A stretch of 64,000 nucleotides of DNA from Vombatus ursinus (GCF_900497805.2 NW_020954681.1:3369860-3433859), one strand, 5' to 3'. Shown: positions 32,881-44,350, counted from the stretch's first letter. Program-made: numbers and translations. The notes: a model not told the origin generated them from the sequence alone.

Positions 32881-33897
32881 TCTTATCAACCTTATGTCAT
32901 ACATTTGTAAAAAGAGTAGGATAGGTGATATTCTAATGCCATTCAATGAATACTCATTGAGTGACCACAATCTGCAAAATATTGTCCTGGTGTGATGGGA
33001 TACATGTAGCACCCATTACACTTGGATATATGGGAAGATAGAAAGAGTTAAACAAACACAGTCCCTGATCTTGAGAAAGAAGGAAGCAATAGCAAATTTT
33101 CTCCTCATTTTGCCACATATATAGCCCTCCCAAGGTGGGCACGGAACCCATATAAAGCAAGTGTTCAATAATCACCAATGAGCAAGTCAGCATCTGTGGG
33201 AAAGGAGTGTGAAGGATGTAGTGTGAGGACCTATAGTTGAATGCAGACAAGGAAAAAAGGAATAATCCTGAAGTACTTGAGCTCCAGCATGCTGAGCACT
33301 TTGGTAAGCCTTTTCCTCATCAATGTGTCTAGGCTTTAAAGAAACTCTTCAATCACAGTCTAACATGCTCTGGGAAACCTCATTACTACCATTATTAATG
33401 CTACCATTATGACCACCAAAGAATGACCATTAATCACAGTGAAGTCCTGCTGGGTTGCCTCTCAAAATTCCATAATCAAGAGTCTTGAACTAAGGCCACA
33501 AGATCTAAGCTTACCAACAACAAAAACCACACCAACTGCAACATTAACTGTAGGGTTTAATCACTGTGTGTTGCAGAAATTAAAAGTTTGGAGACAATCA
33601 TTACTTCTCAAACTTTACTGAAATTTCTAATAGAAATCAGATGCATGTAAATGTGTATGCAAATCAATGGCATCTTCAAGTACTTTATATCGAAAATGCA
33701 AATGAGACACTGATATAATTGGACCTTTGCTGGCAACCACTGATTGAAGGAGTTGCTCTATAAAAGGATTATCCTAAGGAGTTATAAGAATAACCCCAAT
33801 AGTCTCCAAAGGGATTTTTCTCCGTTGTGCTAGGTTCAGAAAAAAAAAAATCCAACCAGTTGCAATGTCAATAAAGTTCCCCTTTCAATAATTTACC

Positions 33898-33946
33898 AAA
33901 ACAAAACAAAAAACAAAAAAACAAACAAAAACAAAAACAAAACCAA
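33898..33946. repeat. (AAAAC)n A-rich tract
   Basis: Repeated aaaacaaaac/aaacaaac units; either a simple repeat or an old SINE tail. Confidence 0.85.
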
Positions 33947-33954
33947 GAGTTTAT

Positions 33955-34145
33955 TCAGTGTGGTATAGTGAGTGGAGGAAAAGTTACACTTGGCACTGGA
34001 ATCTGAAGATTTGGGTTCTAGTCCTAGTTCTGACATTAATTCAAAAGAACACTTCCCTGGGCCTCAGTTACCTCATACACACAATTGAGAAAGTTCTGCT
34101 AGATGCTTTCCAGGGTCCCATAGAAACATTCTATGAATTTCAAGA
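33955..34145 (+). repeat. MIR3-like SINE
   Basis: The order is gtgtggtatagtgagtggaggaaaag, cactggaatctgaagatttgggttctagtcctagttctgac, ctgggcctcagttacctcat, then gctttccagggtcccatag: the L3-tailed MIR type. Confidence 0.75.
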
Positions 34146-35159
34146 GCCAAAACAAGCAGCAAGCTTGAACCCTAGGAAATTAGGCAAACTGATATCACAC
34201 CAAACTATTACAGCGAGGAGAAGATTAGGAAAGAAGCAAATGCTATTTTTTTTTTTACCTCATCCCATCCATAGGAGTGATTATCAGTGTGTGCACAATG
34301 GTTCAGAGTGGCATCTGGATCCCAAATAGTATTATTTCTGTGCTTCCACATTAAGCAATGAGTACAACAATTACCCAACAATTCCCTCGGCAGCTTAGTT
34401 AGTGCTGTCTGGATAGCAGTAATTTTCTTCCTGGCAAAAACACCAGGTCAAAAAGGATGATCAGCAAAGCACTTAACTCGCATGTATACCCATTCCAAGC
34501 GGCCTACTGCCACCAGTCCTCCCAGGGACATCTCTGGATAGGAAATATAAATCATCTGCAAGATGTCTTTGCTTTCTTGGATAACTCGTGTTATTGCTTA
34601 TAGCTTGCATCTACTTCGCACCTGTGATGTAAGTTGAGGGAGTTATGGGGAGGCTCTGTCATTTCTGTTCCCAACATGAAAAGAATTTTTTGCACAGTGA
34701 CAATGTGAGATGAATAGCTGTAATAATGATCACATTTCCACTTGGGATTTCCCAGTAAAGTCAGAGTTTCTAAATACCACATTCCACTACAGAATGGTCT
34801 ATTTCACAAAGTGAATTTCTTAACTAAATGACAAGAACTAAAAATCCTCATTAAAATGTAAGAGTTGATCACAGACATCAGGAGAGCACTCTTTACTCCA
34901 GTCACAAGAGACCACTCATCCAAAGTTCACCAAAGATGCCCTGCAGTTTTCTGACTCCACACTTAGCATGTGTGTACTCCCATGCCTATGATGTACTCTC
35001 CAATTTTTGCCTATTGAAATACTGCTATCTTTCAAGACAGCTTAGGCACCTCGTTGGCCATGAAGTCTTCACTGCTTTCCTCAGCCAAATACTATCCCTC
35101 TCTTCCCTAAATTCCCATGGCACTTTTTGTCATTCGTCTTTCATATACTGATTTTCTAA
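34146..35159. other. Unassigned stretch
   Basis: No gene or named repeat. Short open frames on both strands look random. Confidence 0.4.
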
Positions 35160-35816
35160 TTTGGATTGTACCACAGAGTCTCAGTATTAGAAGGGATCTC
35201 CATGGCCATAAAGTCCAACTCATACCCTCAAAAGAATCTCCACCATGACACACACGACAAATGGGCATCTAGCCTTTTTCAGAAGACTTCTAAGGAGAGG
35301 AAACTCAGCACCTTTGAAAACAGCCCATTGTATAGCTTTCATCCTTAGAATTTTTTTTTCCTTTTACAAAGCCTAAATTTTCTTCTTTGCAATTTCCCAA
35401 AAGTGCTTTTAATTCTGCCCTCTAGAACCAAGTAGAATCCCTCTTCGACATGACAGCCTTTCAAGTACAACTGTCCTGTAACCCCGATTCTCCTTTTCTC
35501 TCTGCTCAACAGCCTCATTTCCTTTGAACTGTTCTTCATGTGGAATGAACTCGAGGTCTTCATTCTGATTACCAAGCTATTCCACTCATCCATGCTCTAC
35601 CACTAAATGCTAGTGCCCAGAACTGAGCACAAATATTCTAGATGTGGTTTCGCCAAGGCAGAGTATGAAGAGACTTTTAGCTTATTTCTCAAAGTATGTT
35701 TCACTTAATGTCAAGTAGTCCAAGACAATATTCATTTTTTAGATGCCATACGGTAGTGTTGACTCACAATGAATTTGCAGTCCACCAAAAATCTTTTGAT
35801 ATTTCTCATACAAACT

Positions 35817-36036
35817 TTGTTGTTGTTCAGTTGTTTTCAGTTTTGACCCCATTTGAGATTTCCTTGGTAAAGACACTGTTTGCCATTTCCTTCTGCAGCT
35901 AATTTTACAGATTAGGAACTGAGGCAAACAGGGTGAAGTGACTCACACAGCTAGTAAGTGTCTAAGGCCAGCTCTTAACTCAGGTCTTCCTGACTTCAGG
36001 CCTGACACCACATCCACTTCACCACCAAGCTTCCCA
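35817..36036 (-). repeat. MAR1-type SINE inserted in L3
   Basis: It starts tgttgttgttcagttgttttcag on the left and ends ccacttcaccaccaagcttccc. The 7 bp acaaact occurs at 35810-35816 and 36041-36047, a plausible target-site duplication within the L3 sequence. Confidence 0.82.
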
Positions 36037-36099
36037 TAACACAAACTACTTTCTAACTATAGTTCCCCCGTATCGTGCTTATGAAGCTGATTTCTGAAC

Positions 36100-36960
36100 C
36101 CAAGTACAGGACTTTAATACTTACCCTTCTTAAATTTTATCTTCTTATATTTGACCCTATGTTCTAGCCTGGCAAGGGCTATAAAGACTCTGACTCTGCA
36201 ATTGAGCTTACTGGTTCTTTCTCCCAGTTTTGTGGTATTTGCAAGCCTGCAATACCACCTATGATTTTACCCAAGTCACTGATAAAAATGTGAAGTGGCA
36301 TAAGGGCAACATAGATCCCTAGGACACTGCACTAGAGACCTCCTGTGTTGACATGAAACTATTTATAGCTACATTCTGAGTCCAGGCATTCCACTTGTTA
36401 CGAATTCATCTAATTGTACTATTACCTAGCCCTTATATCTCTCCTACTTTCACAAGATTACTATAATTCGCAGAATCAAACATTTTGCTAAAATCTATTT
36501 AAATGGTGTTTATAGCATTTCTGCCATAAAAGAAAATGAGGTTAATCTCTCATAACCTGTTCTTGATGAAGCCATAGTAGCTTTGTGTCATCATCACTTC
36601 CTTTTGTAAATGTTCATGACCCATCTCGTGTATGTAATAATTACATTCATGGATGTAATAATATATTCCAAGAATATTCTGGGTAAATTTTTTAAAGTCC
36701 AGCTCACTAGCCTATGTTTTTCAGCTTTCATTCTTTTACCTTTTTGAAAAACTGAAATAGTACATACCCCATTTCCAATAGGGCCCTATTTCTCCTGTTC
36801 TCCACCAACAACCATTGGCTCAGGAATCACGTCTGCCACATCTTTTTGTACTAGATGATGCAGTTATCTGGTCTAGGTGCCCTGAAATAACTAAGGTCAA
36901 GTCTGTGCTCTCTTATGATATCCTCATTTTTCTTGAGGATCAACTCCATGTTAGCCATTT
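36100..36960 (-). pseudogene. L3/CR1 reverse transcriptase region, broken
   Basis: On the minus strand this is the RT domain that copies LINE RNA at the nicked target. Read right to left, the L3 order is recognisable: the region around 36730-36560 (the block before the catalytic residues), the LGP..F/I.D region (about 36360-36270), and LANTTKLG at about 36250-36225, where CR1 has FADDTKLG. The catalytic Asp pair is therefore lost. No frame longer than about 70 codons survives. The identification rests on block order and spacing, not an alignment. Confidence 0.65.
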
Positions 36961-37659
36961 TTCTAGTAATTTCCAGTCCAAAGACCATTCTTCTTGGCAG
37001 AGAAATAAACAAAATGAGGACTAAGCATCTTTGTCTTCTGTCAGTCAACAGTTATTGCTGTCTTATCCATCCTGAGCAATCGTTCTATCACTTCCTTGAG
37101 CCTCTTATGTTCCTTCATATAGCTATTAAAATAATTTTGTTCACCCTAGTTTTCTTCACGAGCTTCAACTTATTCTGAGCTTTAGTGTTAATGTTATTTT
37201 TTAAAGTATCATGATATATTTTTATCTTCATGCTCTGCTACCTGCTCTTGCTTCTATCTTGCATATGTATCTTTTAAAAATCTTATTTTGTTGGTTAGAT
37301 CTCTTATTTATCCACAACAGACAATGCCTGCTCTTAGTCATTGGAATCATTCATCTTTGGAATTTCATTCTTAACCATTTCCCACACCATAAGGGCCAAC
37401 TATGCCCGCAAAATTTGATCTATGAGATTCTACATATTCATCTTTTCAAAATATGCTCATCCCAAATCCATGGTACATGTCAAGATATCCTTGTTTTTCC
37501 TCTCCTCTAACACCAACTCCAGGAGACAGTAACTATTTTATTGCAATGTTCCCATCATTTCCACCTCCAGCATCCAGTTAGTGCCTGTTAGAGAGAACCA
37601 AGTCCAGAATAGAGTTCCCCTTTGTTGGTTCCTATACCTTTTGAAGAAGGAAATTAACA

Positions 37660-37902
37660 TTAAGGGCAAGGCAAGACATTATTAGCTACTCTGCTTTTGG
37701 CAAAGAGCAAGTTCCAGCAGATGTATGGATAATCGAAATCCCCCATCACTATTCTATCATGCCTCTGCACCAAGTTTGTGATCTGTTTCCTGAACTCCTC
37801 CTCCTCTATTTCCTCTTTGGGTCCAGATGGTCTGCAGTATACACCAACAACAAAATCATTTCTGTTTCTCCTTCCATTGTTCTTTATCCTAATGTTCTCC
37901 AC
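37660..37902 (-). pseudogene. L3/CR1 APE-type endonuclease fragment
   Basis: An 80-codon open frame with VVGVYCRPSGPKEE (CR1: V.GVYYRPP..) and IVMGDFDYPYICWN (CR1: LMGDFN.PDICW). This is the core of the apurinic-type endonuclease that nicks target DNA for CR1/L3 retrotransposition. GDFD replaces the canonical GDFN, so even this fragment lacks a conserved active-site-loop residue. It lies about 1.5 kb upstream of the RT motif on the same strand, as expected for one ORF2. The apparent ATG is incidental. Confidence 0.8.
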
Positions 37903-38279
37903 TATGTTTCCTAGATTTCATCATGTGAGTATACCTTTGCAAAAATAAAATGCTACTCTGCCGCCTCCTCTTTTATCTGTCCCAGGGTTTTTTAAAGGTA
38001 TCCCCATCCACAGTCATATTTCAATCATGTTTCTCATACCACCAACTCTCCAGGATGCCCGGGAGATCAGATTTGCATCCTTGCATGAGGACCATTCGTC
38101 CATCTAGCTTGATGCCTACACTTCCTGTGCTTCTGTCTACACATTCGAGGCCATGGCTCTTCCTACTGGCTCCTTTCTCAGATTTTGTTTTGTGAGAATG
38201 CCTGGGTGTTTTACCTTCTGCTATTCTTATTCAATAGCATCTAGCTTGGTGGATATACAATTTCCACCCTCTTCTTCCT

Positions 38280-38640
38280 TTCTAGTTTGAAGTATTTTTC
38301 TTTAAATTTGCAAGGCAGTAGACAAATATATTCTCACCAGGCTTTGTCAGATGCACTCTATCCTAGCCTTTCATTCAAATATTTTAAACTATTTTCCAGA
38401 ACTCCAACTCTCATTTGTAAACACCATCTTTTTAGACAGTTGTTCACTCCCCAAATCTGTTTTTATCTTATGCATCTCTTGTCTTCTAAGGGAGCAATGC
38501 TAAAAACACTGAATCTTACGGTCTTCAGTTCCTTGACCAAGATTCCACACTATTTGACAATGACAATAGTTATGTCTGGCAAGATCATGTACACCCATGT
38601 GAATCACCAGGAGTAGGAGTCATCCATATTGACAAGTCTT
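38280..38640 (-). pseudogene. L3/CR1 ORF1 C-terminal (esterase-like) region
   Basis: Minus-strand translation gives WGVNNCLKRWCLQMRVGVLE, then NSLKYLNERLG and, across a stop, SASDKAW. CR1-group ORF1 proteins have a related order (..VN.WL..WC...GFGFLD.....Y....L...DG.HL) in their SGNH-esterase-like domain. An upstream HV.MILPDI word (about 38600) fits the preceding strand. It sits just 5' of the endonuclease, the normal ORF1-ORF2 order. The frame is broken by stops. Confidence 0.6.
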
Positions 38641-39369
38641 TGGAGAATCTCTGTTGTTACGTCTTAGACACAAGCCCAATAAAGACAAAAGTCCCTTCTA
38701 TTTTTGTTAGCAGGTCCACAAAAGGCTGCCTCAGTAACGTCACAGGCAGTCACCACTATTTTTCTCTTTTTCTTCTGCCCTTTACTGGATCATCTCTCCT
38801 CTGGCAGCACCTGTGCCTCTACTTTATTATTCCTTGGAGAACAAGCCGCCTCTGCTTCTTCCCAGCATCCATCTCTCTCCTCTTTAGAAAATGCCCACAA
38901 TGTTTTCATTTCTGGTTATTTAAACTCTAAGTATTCAGTGGTTTTTCTTCTTTTTCTCTCTGGGGTGATATTCCACCCAACTTCCAGACACAGGTCAGAT
39001 TTTTTTCCTCTACCTCTCCAAATCCATTACTTTTTATTAAAATATAAATTGAAACCCCATTTCTATGTCTGTTTTTGTTTTTAGGAACATTTCATTGTCC
39101 CTGATAAACTGGAGTGTTGAGATATGGTCCTCAAACTACATTAGCTCCTCTTCTACAAGGGAAGAGAGATGGTGGTTACCTAGCAGTGGCAGAAACATAA
39201 CTATCATGCAATCATTATGAGCCACTTGAAAATTCTTCCAGTTCCCCATTCATATTGAAAGCAAAATAATCAGTAGCTGTCCATCAAACTGCTTGTAGGT
39301 AATTACTATCAAGTTGTTAACGCCTTGACATTATCACTTCTATATAACATTATAGACTTTTATCACTTC

Positions 39370-39466
39370 TTTAAACATCTATAGGCAGGGAATCAGTCAA
39401 GAAGCATTTATTAAGCATGTAATCTTTGCCAGGCAGAGTTCTAAGTGCTAGGGATGCAAAGAGAGG
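39370..39466 (+). repeat. L2-group LINE fragment
   Basis: gcatttattaagcatgtaatctttgccaggcagagttctaagtgctagggatgcaaagag matches the L2 3' region. Confidence 0.65.
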
Positions 39467-40129
39467 CAACAAATGGCATTCCATTATGTACTCATACTGT
39501 ACCATAAGAAAAATGGAAAGAGATCTCACCATGTACAAGCAGGAAAGAGCTTCTTACTGCATTGTGAAAGCCCCAAGTCACACATCAACCTATCACTGAT
39601 CGGTGCAGCGAAAATATTAAGACACAACTTTATCACAGAGCTTAGACTGGATAAAATGTGAAATGAAAATGAGGAGTCACTAAAATCAAAAGAGGAAAAG
39701 TTGAAGATCTTGAGGTCACTGAAAACTGTCACTTACCACAAACTGGAAATTATGCCTAATGATGAAACATCACAAAACAGAACCAGCATCTTAAATGATT
39801 TTTAAAAGTAGATAAGCACACTTAGACTAGAATTCATAAAACTCCCTTTTTTATTTTGATAATATAAATATAAGTAGCATGCCAATTCTATATACCATAA
39901 CTGAGTAATTCAGACAAAGTGATATCTGCTATAATTGTCATTAATACATTTTCCCACAGAATTTAACAGAAGTGTAAAAACATCACAAGACCTACATAAG
40001 ACCTATAGGAAGAAAGGTAGGGCTATCCAAAAATGCCACTAAGGCAAACATCAGACACCACTATGGCTGAAGCAACTTGAGATAGCTATTAAAGATATGT
40101 AGAAAGGTAGCAGAGGGAAAAGGGAAGAG

Positions 40130-40386
40130 AAGAAGCATTTATACAGTGACTACTATGTGCCAGGCACTATCCTAAGCACTTTACAAATATTATCTCATTT
40201 GATCCTCAAAACAACCCTGGAAGGTAGGTGTGCTATTATTCTAATTTATAGCTGAGGAAACTGAGGCAGGCAGAGGTGAGGTGATTTGTCCAAGGTCACA
40301 CAGCTAGTAAGTGTCTGGGGCTGGATTTGAACTCAAATCTTCCTGACTCCAGACGCAGTATTCTACTGAATGCACCATCTAGATGG
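40130..40386 (-). repeat. Marsupial MIR-type SINE, near full length
   Basis: Tail gcatttatacagtgactactatgtgccaggcactatcctaagcac on the left. The core is gctgaggaaactgaggcaggcagaggtgagg and ggtcacacagctagtaagtgtctgggg; the head is tgaatgcaccatctagatgg. It sits inside the R4-like LINE. Confidence 0.88.
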
Positions 40387-40616
40387 AAGATTACATCAAT
40401 ATCCAGCTTATAAATGCAGTAGGAATCTTAAACACCATGTTACCCAAGTAAAGGTCACCAAAAAAAAAAAAACATAGGGAAAGGAATTCCCCCTCAAAAA
40501 AGCATCTCAGACATTCTGGATTCCCTTAATCAGCAACTAAAAGAAAAAGTCACAAAACAAAGGCAATACAGGGAATCAGAGTACTGCACAAAATAAAGTC
40601 AATAATACAACAATGA

Positions 40617-40776
40617 GGGGCAGCTAGGTGGCACAGTGGATAAAACTCCAGTCTTGGAGTCAGGAAGACCTGAGTTCAAATCCGGCCTCAGACACTTGAC
40701 ACTTACTAGCTGTGTGACCCTGGGCAAGTCACTTAACCCTAATTGCCTCACCAAAAAAAAAAAAATAAAATGAAAA
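40617..40776 (+). repeat. Young WSINE1-like SINE with perfect target duplication
   Basis: Starts ggggcagctaggtggcacagtggat, passes gacacttactagctgtgtgaccctgggcaagtcacttaacccta and ends in an A-rich tail. The 16-mer aataatacaacaatga is present intact at 40601-40616 and 40777-40792. This is the best-preserved insertion in the window. The tRNA-like head would carry A and B box promoter elements, but it is a SINE, not a tRNA gene. Confidence 0.95.
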
Positions 40777-41765
40777 AATAATACAACAATGATCACGAAT
40801 GTTACTAGAAAAGCTTGAGAAGTAAAGAAATCTGACAAGACAGAATTCTCAAAGGAGGCTGCAGAAAACTTGTCATCAGCTATATGGTCGCAGGAAGTTT
40901 ATAGATAAAATGAGAAACACAGTTTGGATCAACAGAGGAGGCAGAAACTCTGTATTCCCTGCAGTATGAGAGAGTGGCAGGGCCAGATAAAAGTTACATT
41001 CATTCATTGGCTCAAATGCTCCATGGTAGTGGGTGAATTACAGGCATAATTGACCAGTTTACTCTCAGAATATGTCTGATCCCAGTCCGCTTAACTGAAA
41101 AGGTCAGATGTCAATGGCCAAAAAGTAAGAACATCAAGGACCCTTCTAGATGTAAGCCAAATAATAAGCACCCCCTTAGTTTCTAGTTTATTCATTGAAA
41201 AAAGCAAATTTTTAAGAAAAAACAGGACACTTACATGTTCATATACTTTATACGAAGGATTTGCATTTTCAGAGAACCAATGACATCACGGGGTGATGCC
41301 CATTAATGATTAATTAATGCCCATGGATGACATCAATCTATATGGCTCTACTGAAAAACATTATTCAACAGCTCCCTCAATGCATGGTATCTTTTACCAA
41401 AATGATATGAAAATGATTTGGATTTCATAAGTGTAAAAGTTAATGTACAAAGGAAAGATAAAGATCTGAAGACTTCATGTTTGAATATGGAGGTCACAAT
41501 GCACCAATGGATGAAGGTAATACTGACTAATACCTTGGTCTCCTCCAGGTAAGACCTGAAGCATAAAGATATCAAAGTGAAGGGTATAGCTGAATATGAA
41601 GAAAGGAAAGCAGCATTTATTAAATACCTACTGTGTGCCTAGCACCATGCTACATGCTTTTAAAATATGATCTTATTTGATTCTCACAACAATCCTGCAT
41701 GCTATTATTATCCCCATGTCAAAATGAGGAAACTGAAGCAGACAGAGGTTAAGTAACTTGCCATG

Positions 41766-41880
41766 AGACAGAGGGAGAGGAAATAGGGAAAGGAGGGAAG
41801 AAAAGAATGACAGAGGGAGAGAGGGAGAGAAGGAGAGGAGAGAAAGAAGGAAGAAAGGAAGGGAGGAAGGGAGGAAGGGA
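41766..41880. repeat. (GGAA)n/(GA)n purine tract
   Basis: About 115 bases of imperfect gagaggg, gaagg and aaggaagg units on the plus strand. Confidence 0.92.
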
Positions 41881-42535
41881 GCTGTGTTGCTCAACTGGAA
41901 CTGGTCAGTTGGGTCCCCAGTGGGGCAGCTCCTACTACTCACAGGCTGTTGTTTGTCCTTCATTCCGGATGAGGACCATGACATCAGGAAGGTGATGACA
42001 TGATTTACAAGTGAACTGGATTTAAGTGAGGGAGGTCTGTGCAAAGTCATCAGCCTTATTCTCTCCTCTGGACCCATCCAGAGGCAAGATATAGATAGGG
42101 ACAACTAGAGATCACCACAGATGCAGTGGGAGACCTTGGACTTTTTAAGCTAAGGTCTTCCTCAGGTCTCAGTTTGTCTGAGGCAATGCCCATTCAGTGA
42201 TCAAGCCTAGGTAAGAAGAAATGAGCCAAAAAAGAACTCTTTTAGCTAGTCAAAAAAAATCAGTCTGGGAGGGGAAGACCCTCAGGGTTTCTGGCCAAAA
42301 CAGAAAAAAATGCTATTTACACTCACTCTGAGCCATCTGAGCCCAAACAATGACCAAACGAAGCTTGGGCTGGGATTGGCCATTGGCCAATCAATCAGAG
42401 TGAGACCCAGAGTGATTTGGGTTTAAGGCATGGTCCTTAAAAAAGAAATCTAGGCTGTAAACCCCAAGATATCTTGCAAGGTTTCAGAGATCAAAATTTA
42501 CATTCCTTTGGGCAGAGCACCTACAGGTAACAGCT
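41881..42535. repeat. Unclassified marsupial interspersed repeat
   Basis: Contains gtccttcattccggatgaggaccatgacatcaggaagg. About 100 bases from aactggatttaagtgagg are shared with 2821-2945. It also has a tandem CCAAT-type stretch (attggccattggccaatcaatc) at about 42376-42397. Its boundaries coincide with the split in the MIR. It could be a non-autonomous or LTR-derived element, but nothing decides this. Confidence 0.55.
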
Positions 42536-44004
42536 GTTAAATGACTGAGGCTTTAATTGAACTCAGTCTTCTTTATTTCTGGCCCAGTAATCGATCCATA
42601 GCACCACCTAGCTGTCACTGAATGCACTAAGAGATTTAATTGGATAAAAGGGAAGAATAGATTTAAAACTAATGCAATTCAAGTCTCAACACTCATTTTG
42701 GGGGACCTGCAAAATGGACCATCACAGATTTGGAAAGCATCATAACAAAAACCTGTATGCTATTAACAAAACATAGGGTCAAATGCTCCAAGTCAACTAT
42801 AGAAAGATTAACATTTCCTCATCAAAAAGAAAGAAGAAGAGCTAGTAGTCCATCAACAAACATTAATTAAATGTTGACTATTTGCCAAGCACTGTTTGAT
42901 GGATATTAAAATATATGAGGAATAGGTCAAAACTTACAGAAATACTTTGGAATAAGCAGACCACTTATGGTTGTTGCTCATGCAAGAGTAAAGGTTGAAG
43001 AGAAGTAGAAGTCACTGGATTTGTCAAATGAAAGAAAAATGGCTTCCATTTGGATAGAGTATATGAAATAGCCAAGATCTGAGAACGCAATCAAAAAAAC
43101 TTGAAAGTATTTCATTCACATAACCTCAGCCAACAATATGTTGACAAAGAAACATCAAACAAATGCCTGAGTCATGCAGATTTGTTTGTGGAAAGAGAGG
43201 AGCTTAGGATGGCAATTCTGGACCAGGACACTGGCACCAGAAATTAATTTAAAGAGCCCGGACATAGTGATCACTATGGAATGAACAGGGAAACAGGAGA
43301 GACAGTGCGACACATCACAGTAGGCCGGAAAAAATTAGCACCTACTGAACACTTATCAATGTGTGTCCTAGGGATAAGAATCATAGGTTAGAAGCTTGCT
43401 GTTTTCATTCACTAGACAACATTCACATCCATAGACAACAAATTCTAATTCTACAAATACAGGCCTCAAAGAATCATGGAGAAACCAACTACGAAGTTGT
43501 ATCATAAAAGGGGCATTATCAGAGATTGAACTGTTGTCCAAAAGTGGACATAACATTAGTCTATAGAAAATGTCCGAATAATGTTTTTGGAAGATCCCTA
43601 TCTTCATAATCTCCAAGCTACATTGCACAAAAAAATGTAAAATATAGAGAAATATGCCAGGAGATCAAAATCATATAGGAACAGGATTCCATACCTATCA
43701 TTTCTGTTGTCCTATTTTCTCCTAGAGATGTTCTGAGGATGAACTTATATCCTAATATTTTTATTGAACTACAAAAAACACTCTTTTATGCACCTGTACA
43801 CTAGTCAGAACATTAAATACAAAAGAATGAAAACAGGACTATAGCTTGTCTCAGGACTAATCTATATGAACCCCATCCAAAAAGATGAGAAGAAGGAGAT
43901 ATCTAATAACAATTTTTGATTCTTGAATATTATCATTCAAAACTTAGCCCAACTTCAGAAAAGTTTTCAGTTCATATATTGGTAACCCAATTTTAGTCAC
44001 TGTT

Positions 44005-44246
44005 CATTTGTTTATTTATTTGGTTTTTGTTTATTTATTTTGGACTAGACTTTTTATCTCATTAGTATACAGAACTCCAAGAAGCTCCTTTCAATTCCAA
44101 TTTGTAATTCCTCTGCAATTTAATGCATCAGAGAATAATCTCAGGGCCTGGATACATAGAACAACTTGTATAAGAAGGTCTTCTGGACCTCCCAGGTCTT
44201 CCTGGATCCAAGGCTAGACCTTTCTATCCAATACACCAAAATGCTC
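44005..44246 (-). repeat. tRNA-derived SINE (same type as 24900-25132)
   Basis: T-rich tail on the left (tttatttatttggtttttg), then gactagactttttatctcattagtatacagaactcc. The right end is ggtcttcctggatccaaggctagacctttctatccaatacacc. Reversed orientation. Confidence 0.6.
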
Positions 44247-44247
44247 T

Positions 44248-44350
44248 CACTCGTCATTTACATGAAGAAATTATGTCTCAGAGAGGTGAAGGAGACTGCC
44301 CAAGGTCATGGTGAAGTATGAGCTAAAAGGGGGGACTTGAAGGAAGTACG
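44248..44350 (-). repeat. MIR SINE fragment
   Basis: tacatgaagaaattatgtctcagagaggtgaaggagactgcccaaggtcatgg is the reversed MIR core. Confidence 0.6.

Larger units (their letters stand above)
31971..33954. other. Mostly unassigned, with a decayed tandem array and an A-rich tract
   Basis: No gene is recognised. The two structures inside it are listed separately; the remainder is AT-rich and unplaced. Confidence 0.4.
35165..39200 (-). mobile_element. Nearly full-length L3/CR1 LINE
   Basis: About 4 kb in reverse orientation. The 3' terminal words (ttagaagggatctccatggccataaagtccaactc) are on the left. Next comes the 3' UTR and RT C-terminus. The RT motif equivalent to DDTKLGG lies at about 36225-36250. 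The QGS-type and KAF-type blocks are about 36330-36500, the endonuclease about 37660-38100 and the ORF1 esterase-like region about 38290-38640. The endonuclease-to-RT spacing (about 1.5 kb) is normal for CR1. It is heavily decayed and holds one MAR1 SINE. Most copies of this family are short 3' fragments, so this length is notable. Confidence 0.8.
41605..42625 (-). repeat. MIR-type SINE split by a later insertion
   Basis: The left part (41605-41765) is gcatttattaaatacctactgtgtgcctagcacc to gaggaaactgaagcagacagaggttaagtaacttg. The right part (about 42540-42625) is aattgaactcagtcttctttatttctgg to atccatagcaccacctagctgtc. Together they make one reversed SINE with about 775 bases inserted in it. 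The whole lies in the R4-like LINE. Confidence 0.75.
39470..43900 (+). mobile_element. R4/Dong-clade-like LINE relic with SINE insertions
   Basis: Forward-strand protein fragments occur in collinear order: PLWLKQLEIAIKDM (about 40055-40097); AGPDKSYIHSLAQMLHG (about 40980-41030); IKDPSRCKPNNKHPLS (about 41133-41180); DLKHKDIKVKGIAEYE (about 41553-41600). After a SINE gap come KGKNRFKTNAIQVSTLILGD (about 42648-42707), MAILDQDTGTRN (about 43209-43244), ETVRHITVGRKKLAPTE (about 43300-43350), YREICQEIKII (about 43643-43675) and NIFIELQKTL (about 43757-43786). This order resembles the RT and C-terminal restriction-like-endonuclease part of R4/Dong-type LINEs as I remember them. Stops are frequent. 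The 5' limit is uncertain; 39470-40040 may not belong. Confidence 0.6.

Noticed and set aside
32594-32995. 133-codon plus-strand open frame
   Set aside because: No domain, overlaps a degenerate tandem array, and another frame is open over the same bases.
40617-40700. tRNA-like sequence
   Set aside because: It is the tRNA-derived head of a SINE, present in several copies with an A-rich tail, not a tRNA gene.
41673-42104. 143-codon minus-strand open frame
   Set aside because: It crosses a MIR, a purine tract and an unclassified repeat; the Ser/Leu/Pro-rich product reflects the repeat.
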